DNA of 64,000 nt from Bryobacterales bacterium (GTDB lineage Bacteria > Acidobacteriota > Terriglobia > Bryobacterales > Bryobacteraceae), in the NCBI GenBank assembly GCA_016716385.1, contig JADJWL010000005.1, positions 372,001 through 436,000 of the forward strand. Reading direction: 5' to 3'. The notes below the pieces were generated by a model. That model saw nothing but the letters and a program-made list of their open reading frames with translations, did not search any database and had not been told where the DNA came from. Both the position numbers and the translations under genes were made by a program. Below, piece after piece: positions 27,618 to 36,014 of this stretch; position 1 is the stretch's first letter; every line of letters begins with the position of its first letter.

Positions 27618-28072
27618 AACGGAACGTCGTCGTCGTTGATCGTCTCGTCGAATCCCTGCGCCGGAGCGGACTGCGGCCGCGGGGCCGGGCGTGACGCCGC
27701 CGCCGGCGCCGGTCGGCTGTATTCCTCGCCGCCGCCCTCACCTCGTCCGGAGACCAGAATCAGGTCTTCGGCCACCACTTCCGTGATGTACACCTTCTGG
27801 CCTTCTTTCTCGTAGTTGCGCGTCTGCAGACGGCCTTCGATGTACACCTGCTTGCCCTTGGTGAGGTAGTTGGCGACATTTTCCATGCGCCAGGCCACGA
27901 TGTTATGCCAGTCGGTCTCATCGCGCCATTCCCCGGTCTGCTGGTCCTTGAGGCGGCGGTTGGTCGCCACGCTGAACGTCGTCCGGGCGACGCCGGAGGG
28001 TGTGAACTTGGTCTCGGCATCCTTTCCCAAGTGGCCGAGGAGGATGACTTTGTTGACACTGCGCGAAGCCAT
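27614..28072 (-). CDS. ssb: Single-stranded DNA-binding protein
   Basis: 152 residues from the ATG at 28072. The OB fold starts SVNKVILLGHLGKDAETKFTP and includes TDWHNIVAWRMENVANYL and GKQVYIEGRLQTRNY. A Pro/Ala-rich linker leads to the acidic tip DDDVPF that binds partner proteins. A longer frame starting at 28093 lacks support. No replication or phage genes are adjacent apart from the terminase pair 3 kb away. Confidence 0.95.
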   Translation of the reverse strand: MASRSVNKVILLGHLGKDAETKFTPSGVARTTFSVATNRRLKDQQTGEWRDETDWHNIVAWRMENVANYLTKGKQVYIEGRLQTRNYEKEGQKVYITEVVAEDLILVSGRGEGGGEEYSRPAPAAASRPAPRPQSAPAQGFDETINDDDVPF

Positions 28073-28125
28073 ATGGGAAGCACTGTACCACACGCCGTGG
28101 TGGGGTACCCCGCGGAAGGATGCGC

Positions 28126-29349
28126 CTACTGGCAGCGCACCTCGACCCGGCGGTTGAGAGAGCGCCCGGCCTCGGTTCGGTTGTCGGCGATCGGCTGGGA
28201 TTCGCCGGCCCCCTTTGCCGACAGCCGGGCCGCCGCGATCCCGCGCTCAACCAGCGCGGCAACCACCGCCGCCGCCCGCCGTTGCGACAAGTCGAGATTG
28301 TAAGCCTCCGCGCCCTCGCTCGACGTGTGGCCCACGATCGTAATCGCCGATTGCGGGGCGCCCTTCAAGCCCTCATGCAGCGCCGCCAGCACCGGAGCCG
28401 AGTCAGGCCGGATCGTCGCGGAGTCGTAGTCGAACTGGATGCCGTGCACGATATCCCCGCAGCCCGGCGGTCTTGCGGACCGGCCGCTACACTCGGTCTT
28501 GAGCGACGGATCCGGATCGCCGGCGTAGAGCTTGAACGGCGCGCCATTGGTCGACCGTACGCCCGTCAGGCTGCCGCTGTCCGAGACCGTCAGCACGAAA
28601 GTGCTCGGGACCTGGCTGGACCGCTGCGTGCCTGTCGCGCGCAACAGGTTTCCACTCACGGTGCCGGTCAGGTCGCCCAGACGGTCGTAGCAGCCGGTGA
28701 CGCGTGCGCCGTCCTGCTTGAGTTCCAGCAGCACCCCAACGCCCTTCCACTTGCCGGTAAACGCCTCCAGCAGCGGGACCGGCTCCTGGCGGCCCTCTCC
28801 CACAATTTCGCTGAACTCGAAGAACGTCTGATCGCGCTCCACCTTGATGCCGCCGCGGAGCGAGACCTTTACCCACCGCACCGGCTTCTCGACATCCGCC
28901 TTGAACCTCGTCACCTGATCCTTCTTTGGATGCGTGCTCAGCGTGGTGGCGGCGAGCGGCTCGAACGGCCCGTCGGGGCCCGCGCCGCTGCCCTCGATCT
29001 TCACGTCGCGGAAGAAGGTCTGCGACGGGCTCGGCGTTTCGAGGACGTTCGGTACGGCGAATGACGTGAACGTGGTGGCCGACGGAAGCCGGTAGACGAA
29101 CCAGACCTCGGTGTCGGCCGCGCCGGGCCGCGGCGTCAGGCTGAATCCGCCCGGATCCCCGTCGATGGCGCTGAGAGCCTGCTCCATCCCGGCTCTGAGC
29201 GCGGTTGCGGCGCCTCCGAATGCCACCGGGACAGCGCCTTGCGCGAAGCTCAGGTAGTCCACCGGTTGCGGGTTCTGGCTGAGGGCGAGTTGCGGAAGCA
29301 AGGCCACCAGCACGCAGCCGCACATCCGGACTCTGTCGATCAGGTTCAT
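28126..29349 (-). CDS. OmpA-family outer-membrane protein
   Basis: 407 residues. A signal peptide (about 1-25, ending LALSQ) is followed by a beta-rich N-terminal region (about 30-270) of no recognised family and a C-terminal OmpA peptidoglycan-binding domain (about 295-407) with QFDYDSATIRPDS, VGHTSSEGAEAYNLDLSQRRA and NRRVEVRC. It should anchor the envelope to peptidoglycan. The stop is 53 bases from ssb. Confidence 0.88.
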   Translation of the reverse strand: MNLIDRVRMCGCVLVALLPQLALSQNPQPVDYLSFAQGAVPVAFGGAATALRAGMEQALSAIDGDPGGFSLTPRPGAADTEVWFVYRLPSATTFTSFAVPNVLETPSPSQTFFRDVKIEGSGAGPDGPFEPLAATTLSTHPKKDQVTRFKADVEKPVRWVKVSLRGGIKVERDQTFFEFSEIVGEGRQEPVPLLEAFTGKWKGVGVLLELKQDGARVTGCYDRLGDLTGTVSGNLLRATGTQRSSQVPSTFVLTVSDSGSLTGVRSTNGAPFKLYAGDPDPSLKTECSGRSARPPGCGDIVHGIQFDYDSATIRPDSAPVLAALHEGLKGAPQSAITIVGHTSSEGAEAYNLDLSQRRAAAVVAALVERGIAAARLSAKGAGESQPIADNRTEAGRSLNRRVEVRCQ

Positions 29350-29390
29350 ACGCTAAGACGGTATCAGTTCTGCCAGGGACGCGGCGCACT

Positions 29391-29852
29391 ATGATCGAAT
29401 CGATGGCGACGCGACGCGTCACCGAAGACGAACTCATCCGCGACGTTCACGCCGTGCTGGACAAGATCCAGGAAGGTGTCGAGGTGATCGTGGAGCAGGA
29501 CCACCGGCCCGTGGCGACGAAGCCGAGGGGGAAGACGGCGGAGGACAGGGTCATAATAGAAGCTATGGCAACCATCCACATGAGCGAAGCTGAAGTGGCT
29601 CGTGATCTAAGCGCCGTGCTGGCCAAGGTACAGCAAGGCGTCGAGGTCGTCATTGAAAAGGACCGTCGGCCTCTTGCAGTGATTAAGAGACCCCCGCCCG
29701 TTGGTCGCCACGTCAACGAATGCATCGCGCGGGCAAGAGCCTACGAAGCCAGGCTCGGCTTCGCGCCTGTCCCGGACGCGGACTTCGCCAGCGATGTCCA
29801 GGAAGGCATCGACGCGCGCCGCGACCCCATCCATAACGTCTGGGACGAATAA
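29391..29852 (+). CDS. Phd/YefM-like antitoxin with a duplicated N-terminal half
   Basis: 153 residues. Two diverged copies of a Phd-type DNA-binding segment lie in tandem: MATRRVTEDELIRDVHAVLD at residue 5 and MATIHMSEAEVARDLSAVLA at residue 59. Only the second is followed by the acidic toxin-binding tail (to HNVWDE). An internal ATG at 29565 would give a normal-sized antitoxin of 95 residues. The bases around the two ATGs are also similar, suggesting an old tandem duplication. The toxin gene starts 3 bases after the stop. Confidence 0.78.
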   Translation: MIESMATRRVTEDELIRDVHAVLDKIQEGVEVIVEQDHRPVATKPRGKTAEDRVIIEAMATIHMSEAEVARDLSAVLAKVQQGVEVVIEKDRRPLAVIKRPPPVGRHVNECIARARAYEARLGFAPVPDADFASDVQEGIDARRDPIHNVWDE

Positions 29853-29855
29853 ACC

Positions 29856-30269
29856 ATGGGGATAGTTCTGGACTCCAGCGTGCTCGTTTCCGCTGAGCGT
29901 GAGAAACTCCCTGTCAGCGTCTTGCTCGACCGGCTCCAGAAAGAACATAGCGTCTCTGAGATCATTCTCTCCGCGGTAAGCGTCGTAGAACTTGAGCATG
30001 GCATCTACCGCGCCAGATCAGGGGAACAAGCAGCCAGCCGCCGCAGCTATCTCGACACGGTCTTCGACGCGATTCCGGTCGAAGCACTCACCCGCGAAAT
30101 CGGCAGCACCGTCGCCCAAGCGGATGCCGAAGCGCGCAAGCGGGGTCTCGTCATCCCTTTTGCCGACCTCTTGATCGGCGGAACCGCGCTTCACTTCGGT
30201 TTCGGACTGGCCAGGCGCAATGTCCGTCACTTCCGCATGATTGTCGGCCTTACCGTCATCTCACTCTAG
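29856..30269 (+). CDS. vapC: VapC-type PIN-domain toxin
   Basis: 137 residues with the PIN ribonuclease acidic residues in place: Asp6 in IVLDSSVLVSAE, Glu in SVVELEHGIYRA (about 46) and Asp in IPFADLLIGGTA (about 103). PIN toxins usually cleave tRNA or rRNA when freed from the antitoxin. It is paired with the preceding antitoxin gene, 3 bases away. The module abuts the gene fragment that marks the left edge of the 30.5-33.1 kb insertion. Confidence 0.88.
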   Translation: MGIVLDSSVLVSAEREKLPVSVLLDRLQKEHSVSEIILSAVSVVELEHGIYRARSGEQAASRRSYLDTVFDAIPVEALTREIGSTVAQADAEARKRGLVIPFADLLIGGTALHFGFGLARRNVRHFRMIVGLTVISL

Positions 30270-30322
30270 CTTCCGGCAGCCCGGCAGGGCGCACACGTAC
30301 GAGACGCCGAACCGCAGCCCCG

Positions 30323-30515
30323 TTCACAAAGGCAGCAACTCTTCCCGCGTCGTATCGAAGTTCAAGCGGCGGCGCTCCAGGTAGGCAATATTCCCCAGGT
30401 GCGAGGCCTGGGCCGAGCGGTGGCCGATCAGTACGTCGCCGTTCGGCAGCTTGCGGCTGCGGACGCAGTCGAGGAAGTTCTTCACGTGATCGAGCGTCAT
30501 GTCGCCTTTGGGCGC
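30323..30515. repeat. 193-bp direct repeat, left copy
   Basis: Matches 33087-33279 without indels and with seven differences. The first 60 or so bases are identical. Identity ends abruptly on both sides. Confidence 0.9.
30324..30515 (-). pseudogene. 3' fragment of a Gfo/Idh/MocA oxidoreductase gene
   Basis: The reverse strand encodes the last 63 or so residues and the stop codon of the oxidoreductase found whole at 33088-34290, and nothing upstream of it. Aligned by eye, the two copies differ at seven positions in 193 bases. All seven fall at third codon positions and are synonymous (for example GTA/GTG, AAT/AAC). So the fragment diverged while still part of a working gene and was truncated recently. 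Confidence 0.85.
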
Positions 30516-30616
30516 TTTGCATGATCGTCAGGTCCTTCAGGAATCGCCTCCAGTCCCGCCTGGGGCCCCTCCGGCTCTGTAACGATAAGTTAACCGATTC
30601 TTCTCATAAGTAGTAC

Positions 30617-30646
30617 TTGACCGACCTGATCTCATTGACCCATAAT
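30617..30646 (+). promoter_or_regulatory. Sigma-70-type promoter of the insertion's gene pair
   Basis: TTGACC at 30617-30622, an 18-base spacer and CATAAT at 30641-30646. A second TTGACC follows at 30635-30640. The first gene begins at 30681 behind GGAGG (30672-30676). The region is AT-rich compared with surrounding intergenic DNA. Confidence 0.5.
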
Positions 30647-30680
30647 CAATTCACTAGAGTAATTACCTGATGGAGGCTCC

Positions 30681-31265
30681 ATGGATGCTCTGAGCGTCTT
30701 CAGCGACGTAGTTCGAATCGCCAGAGATGGGTGGCTCCTGCCGTGGCCTGGCATCTCCGTCGTGTGGCTCGGCATTAGCTACGGAACGTATCTTCAGCCG
30801 CGCCGTTACCCGCAGGGCAAGTGCCTGCCGCGGGATGCGCCCACAGTCGTCTTGGTCTTGAAGAGGATCGACAGGGTCGCGAACAGTGCCTTCGGGCGGT
30901 CGAAGTTCATGCTGGCGCAGTCAGGGCACGTCGCCGGGTCCCAGCACCAAGATCATTTCAAAGAGTCATCACAACGCGCTGCCAATCGACTCGAGGCCAC
31001 TAAACTCCTTGCCTTTTCGCTAATGAGCTGTGCCTGGTGGCTGCTATCTTGCTGGGACTTCATCCACGCGAAATGGAAGAAAAGCGTGCGAAATCATGAC
31101 CTCCCTCAGGCGCGTGGCCGGCCTCCCGAGCCTGAACGGCGGCAGGTGGCGCCGAAAAATGAGAAGGTGAAGAAGCCGTTGCGCCGCCATCCGCGGCGCC
31201 GAAAGCACTGGCAGCAGGAGTGGCTGAGGAGTCGGATGCGAAAGGCTGGAACGCATGAGGATTAG
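30681..31265 (+). CDS. Small membrane protein with basic cytoplasmic tail, unknown
   Basis: 194 residues, no family recognised. Hydrophobic segments at about 18-38 and 109-127 suggest two membrane spans. Between them is a His/Gln-rich stretch (about 83-95). From about residue 131 the tail is strongly basic (KKPLRRHPRRRKHW and similar), suggesting nucleic-acid or membrane-surface contact. A good GGAGG site precedes the ATG at 30681. It overlaps the TPR gene by 11 bases, so the two are likely made together. Confidence 0.6.
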   Translation: MDALSVFSDVVRIARDGWLLPWPGISVVWLGISYGTYLQPRRYPQGKCLPRDAPTVVLVLKRIDRVANSAFGRSKFMLAQSGHVAGSQHQDHFKESSQRAANRLEATKLLAFSLMSCAWWLLSCWDFIHAKWKKSVRNHDLPQARGRPPEPERRQVAPKNEKVKKPLRRHPRRRKHWQQEWLRSRMRKAGTHED

Positions 31266-32970
31266 TTGCTCGCAAGGCGCAGCCGATCAGTCTGGATGTC
31301 TTTCGGAGACACTTCGCGGGCAGTTGGATAACTTTGAGAAAGATGGTCTGCGCGAACTGGCGGCGAAGTCTGGTGATTTCGATGAAAAAGTGAAAGTTGA
31401 ACTCGACGAACTGTTCGGAGTTGCTGGACTTATGCGAAACCACAAGACTAGAACGGCCATCGAGGCCGTCCAGAGGAGGTGCCAAAACCAACTCCTCCGT
31501 GCAAGTGCTGTCGCTGCCGACCTATTTGACCGACAGGGCAAGTACGATGATTCACGCGATTGTCTGACCGACTGGGAATTCGTAGACAGGGAGCTAGCCT
31601 GTTTCAGCCAGAAGAACACGCACCGCGATATGCACCGGGTTATGGCGCTCAGTTGGTATGCCCTCATGTATTCGGTTAAGGAGCACCGCGAAGGTAGGCA
31701 CAGTAATGCCCAGCGGATCTCTGGTCGGATCAATGTCCTGGTGGATATTGTCATCGATCAGTTGCGACGTCGGTGTCATTTTCAACTAGTACCCGTTTGG
31801 CTCCTCCTCCGAGGTAGAATTCGCTACGCATTGGGGAGACATCAACAGTCTCAGGGTAATGACAAAGATGCGGAAAAGTCTCTTGGAGAAGCCCTGGAGG
31901 CGTTCAGCGAAGCTCTGGAGTATCCCGCTGGCAGTCCGGAAACCAAGGATCGCTCAGTGATTTCCAGGACTGCAACCTACTGGACAGCTCAGATCGTCGT
32001 TGCGCTGGGTCGGTCGTCTATCGCACAGGGTCACCTTCAGACTGGCTACAGACAAGTGATGGTTGCAAGGACTCTGCTATCTCAGATCGACGATCAAGTC
32101 GGGCTTGCCTTCAGCGACTACCTAATAGCCTCAGTACTCCGTCAGCGGTTAGACCTCGACAGCAAGCGAAGGGCTATCAATCTGCTCCTGTCAGCAGTCG
32201 AGAAGTTCGAGGAGATTCGCCATGAAAGGTACTTTCACCGGGGGCGATACGAACTCGCTAAGTGCTACCTGGCAGTTGGCGACCTTACTGAAGCAGAGCA
32301 GACGATGAAAAGGCGCCTGGAAACGAAGGCTCTCTACAGGGGAGATGAGCGCACGCAGCGTCGCTGGAGCGGAAGCTCGTTACTTCTTCAAGCACGCATC
32401 TGCCTTGATGGCGGCGATGTTGAGAACGCCATGATGAGAGCCAACGAAGCACTCGAAGAGTTTGGTGAAAATTCTTACGATCTGAAGGCGCAGGCTTGGG
32501 CAGTGCTCGGCGAAGCGTTGCTGCAGCGGAGGCTACTCGATGAAGCGATCAAGAGCGCCTGGAACGGCCTCGACCTTAAACCGGCGGACCCCAATGATCG
32601 CGCTTGGCTGCGCCTCGTCCTATGTAGGGCCTACTGTGAGCGTGGTCATGTCGACAGCGCGCAACGAGTATTCAAGGAGCTGAATGAGGATGCCTCGAAT
32701 ATTGAAAACGGCACCGTCAAGAGTCTGTACGAGGAGGTCAAGAAACGTCTGGACCAGGAGAAAGGATCCTTCTATATCCGGTACGACGAATCAGAGAAGC
32801 TCTCCTATCCGGAGCTCTCACTCAAGCTCCGCGGGTTTCTGGTACGCAATGTGAGGCAGCGTATGCGGAACCGGTCACAGGAAGAACAAGCTGAAGCCCT
32901 GGGCATCAAGAAACAGACACTAGCCAACTGGGTTACAGAACTGCGGGCCGCGAACCAGCTTGACGAGTAG
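31255..32970 (+). CDS. TPR-repeat protein with C-terminal helix-turn-helix
   Basis: 571 residues. Most of the protein is helical with TPR-like repeats (clear ones around 310-340, 380-420 and 430-480, e.g. RANEALEEFGENSYDLKAQAWAVLGEALL in part). The last 31 residues form a Fis/sigma-54-activator-type helix-turn-helix (EEQAEALGIKKQTLANWVTEL). There is no AAA+, receiver or nuclease domain. It is therefore probably a DNA-binding regulator that senses a protein or peptide through TPRs; the partner may be the membrane protein encoded just upstream. Function is unknown. Confidence 0.72.
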   Translation: MRISCSQGAADQSGCLSETLRGQLDNFEKDGLRELAAKSGDFDEKVKVELDELFGVAGLMRNHKTRTAIEAVQRRCQNQLLRASAVAADLFDRQGKYDDSRDCLTDWEFVDRELACFSQKNTHRDMHRVMALSWYALMYSVKEHREGRHSNAQRISGRINVLVDIVIDQLRRRCHFQLVPVWLLLRGRIRYALGRHQQSQGNDKDAEKSLGEALEAFSEALEYPAGSPETKDRSVISRTATYWTAQIVVALGRSSIAQGHLQTGYRQVMVARTLLSQIDDQVGLAFSDYLIASVLRQRLDLDSKRRAINLLLSAVEKFEEIRHERYFHRGRYELAKCYLAVGDLTEAEQTMKRRLETKALYRGDERTQRRWSGSSLLLQARICLDGGDVENAMMRANEALEEFGENSYDLKAQAWAVLGEALLQRRLLDEAIKSAWNGLDLKPADPNDRAWLRLVLCRAYCERGHVDSAQRVFKELNEDASNIENGTVKSLYEEVKKRLDQEKGSFYIRYDESEKLSYPELSLKLRGFLVRNVRQRMRNRSQEEQAEALGIKKQTLANWVTELRAANQLDE

Positions 32971-33086
32971 AACTCACTCGGCCATCACAGTGGCGATATG
33001 CGAAGGGCCGATCCGTTGGCCTGCGACCCGGAATCATTGCCCCTATGGCAGACCACTATGCCTGGTTGCATGCAGGCTGCTACGTT

Positions 33087-33279
33087 TTCACAAAGGCAGC
33101 AACTCTTCCCGCGTCGTATCGAAGTTCAAGCGGCGGCGCTCCAGGTAAGCGATGTTCCCCAGATGCGACGCCTGGGCCGAACGGTGGCCGATCAGCACGT
33201 CGCCGTTCGGCAGCTTGCGGCTGCGGACGCAGTCGAGGAAGTTCTTCACGTGATCGAGCGTCATGTCGCCTTTGGGCGC
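33087..33279. repeat. 193-bp direct repeat, right copy (inside the intact oxidoreductase gene)
   Basis: Right-hand partner of the repeat at 30323-30515. It forms the 3' end of the complete Gfo/Idh/MocA gene. Confidence 0.9.
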
Positions 33280-34290
33280 CTGCACGATCGTCGGTTGAGC
33301 GTCGCGCACCGCCGGGTGGAACTCGAAGCGCCCGCGGTCGATCCACAGCCGCCCTTCGGTCCCGCAGAACTCGATCGCCGCGCCGCGAATACCCGGGACC
33401 AGAGTCGCTTCGAAGGTCGCGGTGAAGCCCTGCGGGTATTCGAGCAGCACGTTGATCGTATCGGGTGCCGTGCGTCCGTCCTTGTAGTTGTACACCCCGC
33501 CCGCCGCCGATGCCGCATGTGGCACGTCCGCGCCGAGGAACATGTGCACCACGTCGATCCAGTGCGTGAACAGGTCGGTCACCTGGCCGCCGCCGAAATC
33601 CAGATACGCCCGCCAGTTGAAGTATTGCTGCGGATCGTAGTCCCGCCACTTGAGCGGACCCAGGAACCGCGCCCAGTCGAGATTCGACGGCTTCTGCTGC
33701 AACGATGCCGGCGCCCGCCGCAGGTGGTAGCTATTGCCATGCCACCAGGTCCGCACCAGCGTAATCTTGCCCAGCCGGCCTGTGTCGATGTACTCGGCCT
33801 TGGCCTGCAGGTAGTGCTTACCGGACCGCTGCTGCATCCCGACTTGGCAGATGCGCTCGTGGACGCGCGCGGCCTTCACGATCCGCGGGCCCTCCTCGAT
33901 GGTGAGCGTCAGCGGCTTCTCCACGTACACATCGCGGCCGGCCTCGAGCGCCTCGATGGTGGTGGCGGCATGCCAGTGGTCCGGCGTCGCGATGAGCACG
34001 GCGTCGAGTTCGCGGAACTCCAGCAGCTTGCGGTGGTCGGAGAAATTGCGGGCGTTGGGCGCGGTCTGGCGCGCGCGGTCGATCTGCGCGGCGTAGACAT
34101 CGCAGACCGCGGTCACATCGACCGAGCCGGCGGCCACGAATTGCCCCATCACGTGGCGCCCGCGGTCGCCCGCCCCGATCAGCCCGAGGCGGACCCGGTC
34201 GTTCGCGCCGAGAATGCGCATGTAGGAAACGGCGGAGAGCGCCGCGGCGCCCCGAAGGAGCGCGCGCCGGTGCAGCGTGTGAGCAGGCAT
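33088..34290 (-). CDS. Gfo/Idh/MocA-family oxidoreductase
   Basis: 400 residues. An N-terminal Tat-like leader (LHRRALLRGAAALSA) is followed by a Rossmann domain (RVRLGLIGAGDRGRHVMGQF) and the family's EKPLT motif in DVYVEKPLTLTIEEG. The C-terminal alpha/beta domain has YLDFGGGQVTDLFTHWIDV. Members act on sugars or polyols with NAD(P); exported Tat versions are abundant in polysaccharide degraders. The start at 34290 is the first codon giving this leader. Its 3' end is duplicated at 30323-30515. Confidence 0.88.
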   Translation of the reverse strand: MPAHTLHRRALLRGAAALSAVSYMRILGANDRVRLGLIGAGDRGRHVMGQFVAAGSVDVTAVCDVYAAQIDRARQTAPNARNFSDHRKLLEFRELDAVLIATPDHWHAATTIEALEAGRDVYVEKPLTLTIEEGPRIVKAARVHERICQVGMQQRSGKHYLQAKAEYIDTGRLGKITLVRTWWHGNSYHLRRAPASLQQKPSNLDWARFLGPLKWRDYDPQQYFNWRAYLDFGGGQVTDLFTHWIDVVHMFLGADVPHAASAAGGVYNYKDGRTAPDTINVLLEYPQGFTATFEATLVPGIRGAAIEFCGTEGRLWIDRGRFEFHPAVRDAQPTIVQAPKGDMTLDHVKNFLDCVRSRKLPNGDVLIGHRSAQASHLGNIAYLERRRLNFDTTREELLPL

Positions 34291-34304
34291 CGGTACCAAA
34301 TATA

Positions 34305-36014
34305 TCAATTGAGGTCGAGAACCATCGTCTCCCCGCCGTGCGTGATTGTCAGCTTCCGGCTTCCCACGGCGGAGTTGAGAAACGGCCCCTCGAACAGCAT
34401 CCCGTTCGACTCCGGCCGCGTCCGGTCGTACTCTACGTCCATTTCGGCGCCACGCAGCGTGCGGAACCGGACTGCCGGCACGGGTTCCAGGCGGAAGGTC
34501 AGCGGCAGCTTGCGCACTGTGTCGCAGAACGCCTCGAAGCTGGCGAACTCGCCCGCCGCGGCGGCTTGCACGATGGTGCCGTTCTTCCGGTGCGGGCTGA
34601 ATAGCCGCCTCCCTCCGCCGTCGATCGGGATCCAGTCGTACGCCGCCAGCGGCCTGTACGCCAGGTACGTCCGTCCTCCCTGGGCGAAGATCCAGCCGGA
34701 CGGGTCCTCCCGCACGTTCTCCAAATCCTTCGAGAAGAAGCCGTTGATGTGGGAAAAGCGCGCGTCCGGAGGGATGTTGTAGAGCGCCACCACCGTGTCC
34801 CGCTCCTGCGTGATCTGCTCGTAGGGCGAGCCGCCAAGGAACTTGTCCTGCGAATCGTAGGTCCGCTTCGAGCGCACGACTGCTTCGGTGATGAAGTCCG
34901 GCATGCCGGGGAAGTACATCTGCAACTCGTAGACCCCGGAATACGGGTGCAGCGAGAACATCGTGTTGTGAACGCCGCGCGGGTCCGCCACGTGCCAGGT
35001 GACGTCCCAGGAGTGCTGCTGGATGGGCTGCAGGATGCCGCCCTGGTCGGAGCCGACCGCGTAGTCCGCCGTCATGTAGGTCGTCTTGAAGACGGGCGCG
35101 TTGCGGACGCCCGTGAAGCGCCAGCGGTGCCGCGTGCGCTTTTGTTCCCGGTGCAGGTAGGGCTGCGTGCGGTCGGTCGCGATGCGGTGCAGAATGGCGG
35201 GCGGGCAGTAGCCGGCAGCCACCGCGTGGTAGAAGGTGTAGACGCTGTGAGCCGGCAGCGGATGCCCCTGCCCGAACCACAGCCAGCCAAGATCGGACGA
35301 CACGCCATGCCACTTCTCCCGCACCTGCACGTCGTCGGTCCGGGCGTGCGCGCCCACGTAGAGGCCGTCGAGACTCTCGACGGCGTAATCGGCGATCACC
35401 CAGTCGAGCATCTTCCGCGCCCGTTCCCGCATGTCCGGATCTTTCGACCAGGCGTGCAGGTAGGCGAGCGGCAGCACGTAGACGCCGATGTAGTGCGTGC
35501 AGTCGTACTCGCCCTGTCCGATGGTGGTCGTCAGGTCCATCCACTGGCGCAGCCATGCCTCAGCCTCACGCCGGTTTTCGGCCGAGTTCCGGCCGGTGAA
35601 CCACGTCTCGCCCGGCTCGTCCGGATACATCTGCGCCATCAGATAGAGGCAGGTGTAGTAGAGCAGCCAGTGGTTCTCGGTGTCGCCGCGGTACGGCATA
35701 TAGGTCTTCCACGCGCGGCGCAGTGCCCAGCGGGCTTCCGCGCTCAACTGGCCGCGGTCGAGGTGGGCGACGGCGGTGACCGGAAACATCCAGAACATGT
35801 CGCCCGTGGGCTCGCGTAGCAGCCTGACCAGCTCGCGCGAGGCCCACTCGGCGTCGCGCTGCAAAGCAAGCCGGGCGGTGACGGCCGGATAGCCGGACTG
35901 CATCCCGGCGAAATGGTCCACGAGCCGCGCCGCCCGCTTCCGGTATTCCTCTTCCCGGGCATCCTGGGCGTGCAGGCAGCCCGCGATCAGCAGCGCCAAG
36001 GCCAGCCGCCTCAT
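34305..36014 (-). CDS. Exported hypothetical protein, possible polysaccharide-active toroid
   Basis: 569 residues. A signal peptide (about 1-16) is followed by a helical N-terminal half rich in Trp/Tyr (about 20-320) and a beta-rich C-terminal half (about 330-569, TMFSLHPYSGVYELQMYFPG onward). This two-part layout recalls heparinase/alginate-lyase folds, but no family motif is certain. It overlaps the next upstream gene by 4 bases and lies between genes for plant-polysaccharide use, so a role in glycan breakdown is plausible. Confidence 0.65.
   Translation of the reverse strand: MRRLALALLIAGCLHAQDAREEEYRKRAARLVDHFAGMQSGYPAVTARLALQRDAEWASRELVRLLREPTGDMFWMFPVTAVAHLDRGQLSAEARWALRRAWKTYMPYRGDTENHWLLYYTCLYLMAQMYPDEPGETWFTGRNSAENRREAEAWLRQWMDLTTTIGQGEYDCTHYIGVYVLPLAYLHAWSKDPDMRERARKMLDWVIADYAVESLDGLYVGAHARTDDVQVREKWHGVSSDLGWLWFGQGHPLPAHSVYTFYHAVAAGYCPPAILHRIATDRTQPYLHREQKRTRHRWRFTGVRNAPVFKTTYMTADYAVGSDQGGILQPIQQHSWDVTWHVADPRGVHNTMFSLHPYSGVYELQMYFPGMPDFITEAVVRSKRTYDSQDKFLGGSPYEQITQERDTVVALYNIPPDARFSHINGFFSKDLENVREDPSGWIFAQGGRTYLAYRPLAAYDWIPIDGGGRRLFSPHRKNGTIVQAAAAGEFASFEAFCDTVRKLPLTFRLEPVPAVRFRTLRGAEMDVEYDRTRPESNGMLFEGPFLNSAVGSRKLTITHGGETMVLDLN

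Larger units (their letters stand above)
30516..33086. mobile_element. Inserted segment of about 2.6 kb between gene 3'-end repeats
   Basis: This interval lies between the truncated and the complete copy of the oxidoreductase 3' end. By eye it is poorer in G+C than both flanks and uses more A/T-ending codons, which suggests transfer from another lineage. It has its own promoter and two overlapping genes but no recognisable integrase, transposase or terminal inverted repeats. The layout is like an element that integrates at the 3' end of a gene and supplies a replacement 3' end. Calling it mobile is inference. Confidence 0.6.

Noticed and set aside
30256..30522. 88-codon reverse frame over the gene fragment
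   Set aside because: It is out of frame with the oxidoreductase remnant, which explains the sequence better.
34291..35556. Frame extending the oxidoreductase upstream to 35556
   Set aside because: It lies wholly within the next gene on the same strand in another frame and is arginine/alanine-rich, typical of a shadow frame in GC-rich DNA.
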